A DNA stretch of 64,000 bases, from positions 21,902,170 to 21,966,169 of the forward strand of contig OZ038399.1 of assembly GCA_964036045.1 (NCBI GenBank), read 5' to 3'. The stretch is from Eutreptiella sp. 'Long Island Sound 2002' (lineage: Eukaryota > Euglenozoa > Euglenophyceae > Eutreptiales > Eutreptiaceae). Below are positions 34,090-43,772 of the stretch, piece after piece. A program made the translations under genes and the position numbers. Position 1 is the first letter of the stretch. Each line of letters begins with the position of its first letter. The notes beneath the pieces are model-generated. The model was given only the letters and a program-made list of their open reading frames with translations. It made no database searches and was not told where the DNA came from.

Positions 34090-34168
34090 AGCTATCCTAG
34101 TGGTATGCACCCTAGGGGGCTGGGCACCTCTTTTTGAGAGGTCCTGGGTTCAATTCCTGGTCAGCCTA
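34090..34168 (+). repeat. tRNA-like sequence with perfect B box, SINE candidate
   Basis: An A-box-like TAGTGGTATGC lies at 34098, and GGTTCAATTCC, a perfect Pol III B box, at 34147-34157. Between them ACCTC-TTTTTGA-GAGGT forms an anticodon arm with loop anticodon TTT. The D stem CCTA/TAGG also pairs. The variable region is almost absent and the acceptor ends do not pair well. That points to a tRNA-derived element rather than a tRNA gene. Confidence 0.4.
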
Positions 34169-34616
34169 GCTAAGTAGGAATATCCCATGTGACATGGCAG
34201 TGACCTCATCGCCACATACCATGCCACCTCAGCACATATGGGACCCAAAACAAAGAGTGCACATCTCCTGAGATGGCACTATGGAGAGAGAGTGATCCTG
34301 AGGCAGTTTTCTAACTCTTTTCCAAAAACATTTCAGCTATCTTTGTGAATATGCATTCATTTGTGACCTGAGTTGCAGTTTCTGTGAATATCCAATCATC
34401 TTTCACTGTTTACACTGCAGCCCTTCATGCTTTGATCCTGAATCCTCTTCTCTTTGCATACTATTGGCTTGGGCTATCCTGGAGTGACTTGGAGTGGCTG
34501 TATTTCATCAAAACAAAAGCTTTTCATCTCCAAAAACAAGCAGCAGGAATTCCTACACCAACAGCAAGCAGCAGGAGAGGCAAAACACAGTGCTGAAAAC
34601 ACTATAAACTTTTCTA

Positions 34617-35664
34617 TTTCAGCCCAGCTCGTTGAGCTCTGGGCTCTGTGGAAGGAACACACCCAACTGATGGGTGAGCAGAACGTGCGGACCCATTTTG
34701 AAAGTGCCTGGAATCAGTGCATAGCCACCAACTCTCCTCCTGGGCGCTAGTTTCTGCCCCCGCATACCCAAGGCCCCTCACAGCTTCTGCCAGCTCCGTC
34801 AGTGCAGGGCTTTGTGACCGGGCCTACAGATTTTTCTGCTTCCCCGGTGAATGGCCCAGAGATGACGGTTTCTGAAGGTATAATGCGAGCGAGACTCCTA
34901 CACCTTGTGTCTTGGGAGCAGCTACATTCCAATGGCTTCCGCGGGTGGTGGGCTCCAGTAGAATCTCTGGTGGCCGTACTACAAGTGGACGACGTCCCTA
35001 TCTTTCTGGTTAAGTCCACGCCATGGGACGGTGCGCCGGCGGGACGACTGAGTACAATCCTGCGGTACACCCTGCAAAGGGATAAACACAAGGTCGGAGA
35101 CCACCTGAAAGGCTTCGAGGTTCTCAAAGGCATTGTTGGAGAATTACGAAACCCCCCACCCTGGTGCACCTCTGACTCCCCTATAGATGGCCCCTCTCTA
35201 CCGTTTGTGCTAATGGGTAGGTACAGGGATAACATTTATCTGCTGATGTCCCGAATACCCCCTCACATTCGCCCTTGGGTCGAATTTGGGGTAGCGTGTT
35301 TTCTCCGATCCACCTACGGCATCCCGCTTAAGTGGGAACCGCACCCATAGGGTAGCGTGAATTGGGGGGAATGCCTGCTCCGTGTCCTCCCACAGCGTAT
35401 TTCGATGTTACGGAAAGGGGTATGCTTGTCGCTGTCTGACCTTGACAGGTCTGACGACACGAGCGACCTCGAATGGAGCAAGTGGGTTGATCCCCTGTCC
35501 CCTAATGCGAGGTTAGTTTGGCAATCACTGCTCCCTGCGATCTTCCTAAAATGCGTATGGTACGCTTGGAACTCTGAGGACGTCCTCCTGAACCGTCGGT
35601 CAATGGTGTGGGGGTTGGTCCACCGACGTGTCCCAGGGTCGTGGTGGAAGGCACGCCTCAGGTG
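34617..35664 (+). pseudogene. Reverse-transcriptase-like family, copy B
   Basis: A single plus-strand frame runs the whole length but contains two TAG codons (34748-34750 and 35348-35350). It shares motif order with 28841-29850: SAQLVELWALWKEH after TTCTATTTCAG, NGFRGWWAPVESLVA, STPWDGAPAGRL, VLMGRYRDNIYLL, GIPLKWEPH, RISMLRKG, and WVDPLSPNARLVWQSLLPA. It ends VPGSWWKARLR. The frame is otherwise intact, so loss is recent or TAG is sometimes read through. Both copies begin just after an acceptor-like TTTC(T)ATTTCAG, which suggests that the family carries an intron there. The RT assignment rests mainly on the YRDN box and is tentative. Confidence 0.5.
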
Positions 35665-35816
35665 ATTGTATGATTTCTGGGAGATACAGCGGCATTTTTT
35701 CCCCCTGCATATTCCTTTGTCTACCACGCGCAGAACGGAATCAACGTTTTTTGTTCGTCAAAAATGAATCCATAAAGTTTTGTTGTTCCGGGGGGTTTTC
35801 GAACGTGCCGGACGTC

Positions 35817-37518
35817 ATGGAAGCATCCGTTTTGTTCATTTCCACCGTTTTCCATGTGAGAAGCGTATCGTGCCGTTGCCTCTACCTTGGCTTTCGTGCT
35901 CCGTGTGCCGCGCGTGTTACGCGTGTTACGTGTTCTAAGCGTTCGCTTCTAGGTGTGCCTCTGGAACTCGAATAACTCGTGTCGCATATCCGTGCAAGGC
36001 GTGTTCCGCGTTCCGCACGTAACCGACATCACGCTTCTGGAGGCCGGAACCCACGTTTTGCGCGAGCTACGCGTCCTCCTGTACCTCAGCCCTTTCTTTA
36101 TGCCCGCACCGCTTTTCCCGGATAGCCACAAGCAGTGGCTCGCCAAGGGGGGCCACCTGGGCAGTTGGGGGAGCGCGGCCACGCTGAAGCACAACGCGTT
36201 CATCGTGTTCCAGATCAAACAACAGACATGTATGTGATTGTTCAATGGGGTGGAGTACGGGTGTTGTGCCTTTCGATGTCCCCCACGTCGATGTGGTTCG
36301 TTTCACATTTTTTTTTTCTGTTTCTGGGCCGTGCCACACATTTCTGCACAGCTGGGTGGCACGCAGCCTGGGTCAACCGCAAGAAGCCCGGCAGCAAGGA
36401 TCGCCGAGAAGATGAGATGTACCTCACCAACGTCACCGCATATCAAGTATGCATGCATGACAAGTGCCATTATGTTCCGTTTCGTCGCACCGTGCCGGTC
36501 CCTAGTCTCCATTTTCGATAAGCTGCTTACCCCACCAACTGCCTGCAGATCAAGACGAAGCCAAGCAAGCCCCGGGATCCCGCAAAAGTCCAAGATTGCC
36601 GCGCTAAGCCGGATGGATGGTTCGAGTACACAAAGGTTGTTCTGGGCGTGCTGCGTGTTGCATCTGTATGTGATTCTGCCCCCTGTTCTACGTGTGTTGC
36701 GCGTGTTGCGCGTTCTGCACGTTCCGCCGGTGTGCCTCTCGCTCCGCCTCTGGGGGCACCACCACCGTGTTACGCGTGCTGCGCGTTCTGCAGATCCAAG
36801 CGAACCGGTTGTGGACCTGGTTGGAGGGCGAGGCAGAAGAGAGTGAGGAGGAGGAGGAGGAGACGCAGGATCCGCAGGAGACGGGCGAGACGCGGGACGA
36901 TCCCCAGAGCATCAAAACAGAAGGATCTGGCGCCGTTGGGATGGAGGTGGAGCAGGTCGCTGTGCTGCGTGTTCTCCACGCGTGCTTCTTTGTCGCCTCT
37001 AGAGGCTGGTACGCCCCGTGTTGCGCGTGGTGCGCGTTCTCCGCGTTCTACATGTCTTGCCTCCGCCGTGCCTCTGGAGGACAGACATCACGTCGTTCGC
37101 GTTCTGCAGAAGCCTCCCCCAGAGACGGAAGGTCAGGGGGCCAAAGAAGGACCCAAGGAGCCCGCAGAAGGCGCTGCAGAAGGCGCTGCCGCACGCACGG
37201 AGGTCTCAGCAGGGGGCGATGATGGTCCGGCAGGTGAGCAGGTGCGCGTTGCGGGGTCACTGCTGTTTGCGCGTTATGCCCGTATGGTTTTGTTTTGCCT
37301 CTGGAATCCGCCCTGGCATGTGTTGCGCGTTCTGCGCGTGTTACGCGTTACACGTGTCTCGATTCTGGCCTTCCTCTGGAGGACAGCACCCCGTTTTCCG
37401 CGTTCTGCAGGCGCCTGTGCGAGTGAAGGAGGAGCCCCCCGACTCCCCGGAACGCCATGCCGAACCGGAGACGGCAGCCGAGGGCAAGATGACGGACGGC
37501 GAAATCCAAGAAGTGTAG
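35817..37518 (+). CDS. Unknown family, paralogue 2 (seven-exon model)
   Basis: Exons: 35817-35855, 35953-36229, 36352-36446, 36549-36635, 36794-36955, 37110-37241 and 37411-37518. Phases agree throughout and give 299 residues ending in TAG. The start MEASVLFISTVFH precedes a good donor (CAT|GTGAGA). The core runs FRVPHVTDITLLEAGTHVLR, PFFMPAPLFP, NAFIVFQIKQQT, GWHAAWVNRKKPGS, KPDGWFEYTK and NRLWTWLEGEAEES. The C-terminal 130 residues are acidic and disordered (Glu/Gly/Pro-rich), ending EGKMTDGEIQEV. It is a paralogue of the gene at 32267-33210, which has a basic tail instead. The last three introns are built of one short GC-rich repeat. The start of exon 2 is the weakest border: an acceptor at 36089 (CTGTACCTCAG) is also possible and matches the paralogue's border. 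Function unknown. Confidence 0.6.
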
Positions 37519-38119
37519 AGGGTTGGGAGGGCTGGGAGGGGGAGGACGGGTGGGAGGGGGAGGGGTTCCAGGGGTTTTTCTCCCCGCTTGGGGAACCGAG
37601 TCCGGGATGGCCGGACCCCGACGAGTCCCGGGGGCGGCAGAGTTCGCAGCCCGCTTTGCGGGTCCCCCCTTGGGAAGTTTCGGCGCAGACAGGCGCTTTT
37701 TCTCAACAGGCGCCGGACTGGTGGCGTCGTAATATGTGGTAGCTATACCCGGTTTCTTGGCTGTACGATAACGGAGTATTATGGCGATCGGACATGTAGT
37801 GCCCGGCGCCCAGCACAAGCGAACTGGTGGTGTCCCGTAAAAAAAGATACCACACCTGTTGCCTATTGCTCTGCGGTCGGGGAATCGAGGTTGAAACCCC
37901 CCCCCTCCGCTGCAGGTTGCTGTGTGGTAGGGGAATTGAGGCTCAAACCACCCCCCCCATGAAAAAAACACCCACAGTGCCCTGTGCTACGTGTGCTGCG
38001 TGTTGCCTCTGACTGTGCCTCTGGACTGCGTGTGGCGCGTTCTGCGCGTGTTGCGCGTTATCGGCGTTGCCTCCGGTTCTGCCTCTGGAGCCTAAAAGTA
38101 CGTGTTCCGTGTTGTGCAG

Positions 38120-38469
38120 ACACACCGCTCTTCAAAAATGCCATTTCCCACGTGCCGGTGCGGATGCCGGGCCGCCGGGTGTGCGCCCATTGCAACCGGG
38201 GCAAGACCCACTACGTTTGTTGTGGGTGCGGCAAGTGGTACCATGTGGGGTGCTTTGCCGTGGCGCATGGGGTGACCGGGGTGGTAGAGGCAGATGTGGA
38301 GGAGGAGGGCGACGAGGCCGAGGTGGATGGCAGCGAGAGGGAGGAGAGTGAGGATGACACGGAGGAGGAGAGTGAGGAGGAGGGGGAGGAGGATGAGGAG
38401 GAAGAGAGTGAGGAGGAGGAGGAGAGTGACGGGGAAGAGGACGAGGACATGGAGGTTGACGAAGATTAG
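38120..38469 (+). CDS. Zinc-ribbon exon with acidic tail, possibly transposase-derived
   Basis: A terminal exon after the acceptor GTGTTGTGCAG, phase 1, ending in TAG at 38467-38469. It reads PLFKNAISHVPVRMPGRR and then a Cys/His cluster: C-x2-C (CAHC), C-x2-C (CCGC), WYHVGCF and a later His. The spacing resembles the C-terminal zinc ribbon of piggyBac-type transposases, and also some PHD-like fingers. The last 60 residues are nearly all Glu, Asp and Ser. The upstream 180 bases carry the same GCGTGTTGCGCG repeat as the introns of the gene before it. No DDE catalytic domain is found nearby, so this may be a captured domain. Upstream exons are unknown. Confidence 0.45.
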
Positions 38470-38640
38470 GAAGGAGAAGGTGGTGGAGGGCGGACGTGGT
38501 GGAATCGTGAACTTCATGGCCGCCAAGCCTCTGCCATCCCTACCCATGGGACCAGTGCGAACCCTGGGGGACAACCGCGTAGGCTGGATACCCAAACTGT
38601 GAGGACGCGGCCCCCCAAAAGTGCGCGCGTGTGCAATAGT

Positions 38641-38815
38641 GACGTGCTACGCGTGCTACGCGTTTTGCGCGTGCCGGAAGTCTGCTTCTAAGTCTGCCTC
38701 TAGAACTCCGTGCTGCGCGTTCTGCGCGTTCTGCGCGTGATGCGTGTGTTGTTTGCGTTCTGCACGTGCTGCGCGTGCTGCGCGTTTTGAAGCAACACGC
38801 GCAGCACGTATTGTG
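38641..38815 (+). repeat. Intron-type GC repeat outside a known intron
   Basis: Repeats of GTGCTGCGCGTTCTGCGCG with TCTGCCTCTAGAACTCC in the middle, matching the repeat that fills introns at 36.64-38.1 kb. It may be an intron of an unrecognised downstream exon, or a free copy of the repeat. Confidence 0.5.
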
Positions 38816-39798
38816 CCGCGCAGACCGCTTCCGGACAATAACGTCCCCTCCGTAGACAAAGGAATATGATCTATGAGTGGCAGAAACAAGCACGGTCCCT
38901 TCGAACGGACGGTGACCTGTCGTTGCTAGACAACGGGGACTCGGTCCCACCCGCATTGCCCGTGAGATCCTGAGTGGCCCCGAGATATCCCCTGGAGAGA
39001 AGGAGCTGGAGTGGGAGGGTGTGGGACTTTTTCTCTCTTATGGTTTGGTAAATACACAGTGTGTTTTGTTTTGCTGAGGTTGTAGCCTTGACGGAAGGTT
39101 GGATAAAGTATGCTTGGCTTTTCAGCACCGCGAGTTGTCACCTAAATTGTGGTAGCGCCGCAGCAACTGTCACTGGTGCTGAAGCGCACGTGCGACCCGT
39201 GGCGCTAGTCAAAAACCACCGCTCCCAGAATCGCCTGTTCCAAAGTGGGATCGTGAAGTGAACTCTTGTTCCTTCAGGTATTTCAATATTTTTTGAACAT
39301 GATTAGCAGTCTTAATGAAGTACTGAATTTTTGGAACCTTCGGGATCGAGTTCTGCAGAGGTGCTTTCTGACTGGCCTACCATGCGTACTGTAGGTGCAT
39401 GCCAGCATTGGTGGTCAATGGTTAACTGTGTGATTGAATGTTTGTCTACTAACGTGGACATGTGCTATGTTGAGCGAGTCTTTGGAACAGCGAAAGGTGT
39501 GAGGTTCGAATTGGCATGAGTTATGCACGGGGCTATGGTAAACAATGATTCGTTTTGAAGATTTGTGACCGACTATCCCAATGTGTCTTTCACGCTGGTT
39601 TCAGCCTATTAATGCATTTGTGAGCAGCTGTTCTTGTGCACCGTTTCTCGCCGTGCTTGCCATTTGCTAGGCAAGGGGGACCCACACCAGAAACTTGGGG
39701 GGTTCATACAAGGTGGATCGTCTTGGTACCCCGGCGTTGGCCAGGCAGCCCGTTTTTTTCGCCAAACAAACGGGCTATAAAACCCATTTAAAAAAAAG

Positions 39799-39845
39799 GG
39801 GCTATTAACCCTTTTTTTTACCAAAAAAAAACGGGTTAATAGCCC
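39799..39845. repeat. Near-perfect hairpin with A/T arms
   Basis: GGGCTATTAACCC followed by eight T, then ACC, nine A, C and GGGTTAATAGCCC. The 13-bp outer arms are perfect and the T/A tracts extend the stem to more than 20 bp with one bulge and a three-base loop. A related CGGGCTATAAAACCC lies just before it (39772). It could be a foldback or MITE remnant. Confidence 0.8.
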
Positions 39846-40790
39846 GTTTTCCTTATAGAAAGTTTCCATGTTTGCATGATTAGTTGCCCGCGAGGGAATG
39901 TTTCACGGTATCTTATGTTATGTACTGGGGTAACATAAGGGGGGGGGGGGGTTCCAAGCACCCCTTGAGTATCACGGTTTTGCCGGGTGAGGGGGTGTCG
40001 CTGGCCTCGCCCACATTTCTCTCTCGCTCTCTCTTGACCAACAACAACACACAACGTACTTTGCAATGCCTTGCAGGCTGATGGGCAGAAAAGCTTGCGC
40101 CTCCGCGACACCCAAAAATGAAGCAGCGGTTTAAAGGGCTGCACCACACAGCATTCTTTTACAGGGGGGTGGGGGACAATAAAGTGGAATTTTTGAAAGT
40201 GCTTTTTGGCACCCGTTTTGGGGTGGTACCCATTTGGGAACTGTGCCATTTTTGCCACGTGCGTGTATGGCCGCCAAACAGTGCACAATTGTATAGTCTA
40301 GACACGAGAACCCGAAGAAGAGTTTCCACTTGTATGGCAAAAAGTTTTCCGTTTCAATCCGTTTCTTGTGGATTTGATTGAAATTGACTTTTTAATTCTT
40401 TTGGTCACGGTGCAAGTTGGTATCGGCTTGTCATTTGTGCATGTGCTTCCTATCGCTCCTCGCGATGTGGCGTCCTATTTATACCAATTTGAAGGGACCA
40501 GCAGTGGGCGTGGAGGAATGCTACACTCCCCGCAACCCCCATTGGCTTCCAACAGTTCCAGGCATCGTGTATTTTTTCTCTCTCTCGACGCCCACCCCAC
40601 ATACCACAACGACGTCACAAGTCCTACAGCAAGCCGTGGATCATTTTTCTTAGTTGGTTGCTGCTTGCCGGTCACCTGCGACCTTATACCAAGTTCTGTG
40701 CCTAACAAACAGGGCTGACGTTACCCTCCGTCATCGTGGTTGTTGCGGACAAAGATTCGTCGGATAAACTTAGTTTTGGCATGGTGTGTG
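39846..40790. other. No gene; probable upstream region of the FkbM gene
   Basis: Contains a G12 run near 39945 and a short CTCTCGCTCTCTC tract. No TATA element stands out in the 300 bases before the start at 40791. Confidence 0.4.
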
Positions 40791-41609
40791 ATGCCCTCAT
40801 GGCTATTCCGACGAGACCCATGCAAAGCGTGGGGTTGTTTGCGGGTTTTGGCGGTGGTCATCATCGTCACTGTGGCCCACGATGTGTCGAAGGTTTGCAT
40901 GGACGCCCGCTTTGGAGCGGACGTGACCATTTTGCAGTCGTTGGTGTACCGGCCCGGGAGCGATGGGACATATGCGCAAAACTACCAAGACCAGTGGGTG
41001 GTCGAACTTGCACGCCTCAATAATTGGACGCACGAAGGGTTTTTTCTCGATGTTGGTGCTTACGATGGCATTTGGTGCTCCAACACATACCTCCTAGAGA
41101 GGCAACTCGGATGGCGCGGCGTGTGTGTGGAGCCCTTTCCCCGGAACTTCGCGCAGCGGAGATGTGAATTAGTGCGCCGTGCTATTTCGGATCGAGACGG
41201 ACACTCTGTGACGTTTTACGGGGAGGACCAAAAGCGCACGATGAATCCTCGTGGTCAAGCCCAAAACCTCTTGTCAAATGTTGTTGCTGGTGAGGCTACA
41301 ACGGTGTCCTTTGCGACTTTGCTCCGGCAGACAAGAGCGCCGCGTTTCATTAATTTTGTGAACATCGATGTGGAAGGTAACGAGCTCACGGCGATTCAAG
41401 CATTTCCATTCGACAACTACACTGTGGGTGCGTGGATCATCGAGCGTCCAAGTTCCGTACTCCGAAAGCTCCTTCAGTCGAAGGGATACTCCCCCGTCAA
41501 CGTGCGAAATGCTGGGCAAGACACATATTTCGTGCAACCTCAATATTGGTCGCCAAAACTTGCGCGCAAGCCATGGCGTATTCATCCGACAGGGTCGTGG
41601 GGCTGTTGA
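40791..41609 (+). CDS. FkbM-family SAM-dependent methyltransferase
   Basis: An intronless gene of 272 residues from the ATG at 40791. An N-terminal membrane segment (CLRVLAVVIIVTVAHDV, residues about 17-33) suggests a type II Golgi or ER membrane protein with a lumenal enzyme. The domain starts with the family signature NYQDQWVVELARLNNW. Then come GFFLDVGAYDGIWCSN (SAM-binding motif I), RGVCVEPFPRNF (motif II acidic residue) and FVNIDVEGNELTAIQAF (post-motif with the Asp-Val-Glu-Gly typical of FkbM proteins). It ends near a YFVQPQYW segment. These enzymes usually O-methylate sugars or small molecules; the substrate here is unknown. An upstream in-frame extension without ATG exists. Lack of introns sets it apart from its neighbours and could reflect retrocopying or transfer. 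Confidence 0.85.
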   Translation: MPSWLFRRDPCKAWGCLRVLAVVIIVTVAHDVSKVCMDARFGADVTILQSLVYRPGSDGTYAQNYQDQWVVELARLNNWTHEGFFLDVGAYDGIWCSNTYLLERQLGWRGVCVEPFPRNFAQRRCELVRRAISDRDGHSVTFYGEDQKRTMNPRGQAQNLLSNVVAGEATTVSFATLLRQTRAPRFINFVNIDVEGNELTAIQAFPFDNYTVGAWIIERPSSVLRKLLQSKGYSPVNVRNAGQDTYFVQPQYWSPKLARKPWRIHPTGSWGC

Positions 41610-42858
41610 TTAGAGGTAGAAGGATATTGGGAGGTCAACTTGCGAAGTTGCCAAGGCCTTGCACCGTACTCCTGTTTATCACCCCCTCTCCCTCCATCAC
41701 CACGACCTCGGTTCTCCCCTCCTTCTGTGTTTGCTCCCACCCCTAAGGTGGAGGAAGTTTGTGGAACAGGCCCAGGAATGTTCAACTTGAGAAATGTATT
41801 TGTACGCTAGGTGCGTGCGGAGATTTCAAGTAGCCCATTGATAGTGCATGCGAACAATGTTTCCCCCTTTCTGGAAATGCAACCCCCTGAGTGGCGTCTG
41901 CCGGACCACGCATCTTGTGTGACGACTGGTGCAACTCTATCGATCTCGGCTGTCCCAACATCCATTTTGCTGCTCAGTTGATTTGTTTCGGCACAATTCG
42001 TTCATTTTCAAAAATTGCTGCAGAGTGCTCACAGTCGCCTGCCCTCTGTTTGGCGGCATTCCGCAGTGCCGGCTGTTACCCCCTCGCCTGTGCCTGTCTG
42101 GACCCACCTCAGTGCCTCATGCGTCCATGCAGTGCTCTTGCGTCCTCACGGTTCATCTCCTTCCAGAATGGACCTTGGGGTTTGTAGATAGCGTGATTTA
42201 GGGCCGCAACGATGCAACGATATATGGGGGAAGGTAAACGCATCTCAGAATAGTACGTGCCTTCGCGGGTTGGGGGAGGGAGAAGGATGTTTGAGGAACA
42301 AGTGTGATGCTTCTCCCCCCGTTGCATTCTGTTGGTTGAGCAGCCCTCGAGTGCGCAGTCTGATTCCTAGATTTTGAACAGCGGCCAAAACGCTGTTGGA
42401 GCGCTGTTGCTGTGGGCGGCAGCTGCTGCACGAGCCCAGTGGATGGTGCAAGCTGAAACGTCTCGGAATTCAACAAACAGCCGTCGAGCAGCGGCTGTTG
42501 CCGGTCAGCCGCCAACGCATTGGGAGAGAGGAGAGAGTGTACAATACTTAGCGTCACGTATGGTGTGCAACAGTCCGCAACAGTGCAGCCGGCGGGCATG
42601 TATTGCCATAATCTTAACGATGACGGCCACCCTATGTGTTGGTTCGTTGCGTGCACACGCGCTGGGAGGTGTTGGGAGGGGGGCATGAAATACAGGTTTC
42701 CTTCTAGTAGAGCGCACGTGCTCTTTGTAGAAAGAACCTTCCGTGGTGGATAGTACACATAAAAATTAGGCATTATGGCATTTCTGCTTGGCTTTTTCTA
42801 CCCTTTTGGGGCCTGCGCCTGTATCCCGGAGCACATATTGTTGTTGTCTCATGAGCAG
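41610..42858. other. No gene recognised
   Basis: Frames on both strands are short and without motifs. The opposite-strand frames over 42.2-42.77 kb are not convincing. Confidence 0.4.
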
Positions 42859-42942
42859 CAGGCCTCGCTCAAGGAGCGCATGCTGGTGCAACTGCACCAG
42901 CTGGTGGCCGTGCACCGCAACGAGCTGACGGCATTCTACTAG
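42859..42942 (+). CDS. Probable terminal exon, unknown protein
   Basis: After an acceptor-like TCATGAGCAG the plus frame reads QASLKERMLVQLHQLVAVHR and ends NELTAFY with a TAG. It is a typical C-terminal helix with regular Leu spacing. GC-rich codons contrast with the AT-richer sequence upstream. No upstream exon was found. It is too short to name. Confidence 0.35.
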   Translation, partial: QASLKERMLVQLHQLVAVHRNELTAFY

Positions 42943-43477
42943 CAGCGGGACAGCGGGTCAGGCTTCGTCAGCGTAGATACATGGAGTGAAGGCGTGGGGT
43001 GGATGATAGCATGGAGATGGCCGCTGTTTCTTGTTGCTTTCGCCAGTGTGCGCCACGAGTCAACGATTCTCTCCCCTGAAACAGCCAACGGTCCACTTGT
43101 CCTTTTACAATGCAAATTGACGGTGTGTACGGTTTGCATATGCAACGCCCAGCTCACGCAAAGCGGCCCTGGCAGTTGCGGGCGCTCAAAGATTTTTTGT
43201 ACAGAGTTGGTACCAAGTTTTTTTTTGGGGGGGGGGGGGCACGCTTAGAGTGTGTGGGATGGGCACTTACGCAATTTTTTGTTGTGTTTGTAAGGGCACG
43301 CGCTGCATGGGCTTTTGGGACCCTTTTGGGACCTTTGGCACGCCCCCTTAGAGGGATGTTGGGACAGAACAGCCATGGTCGGAGGAAAAAAGGACATGTT
43401 TTACAGCCTCTAGTCCTACCAAGGACATGAAATCACTGTTTGCACTGAACGGTTAGGGCTGCTTACAAAGTTTTCAG

Positions 43478-43772
43478 CGTCAACAAATCAACAATCGAAA
43501 TTTCCAAACCCGATGATGACATCATGATCAGCGATGACGACCAAAGCCACACATGTACAATGCCTTAGTATTTCCACTTTGTGATGGGTCTACTCTTCGA
43601 CGTGCCTTGCCGAAGGCAATAGTGGGCTTCATCAGGCGGGCTCTACCCTTCAACACAGGGGACTGCACGTCAAGGCTGCACCTCATGCGTGTTCTTGTCT
43701 TTGCGTGCAGCAGTCTGATGGCAACGTTATCGACAGTGACCCCAAAAGGACGGGGACACCAGCGTCAGGGTA
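43478..43772 (+). CDS. Two candidate acidic exons, unknown protein
   Basis: Candidate one (43478-43554) follows CAAAGTTTTCAG and reads VNKSTIEISKPDDDIMISDD before a GTACAA donor. Candidate two starts at 43711 after TTTGCGTGCAG, reads QSDGNVIDSDPKRTGTPAS, and stops at a GG|GTAACC donor near 43772. Both look like parts of one acidic, disordered protein. Their phases do not join directly, so an exon is missing or one border is wrong. Confidence 0.3.
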
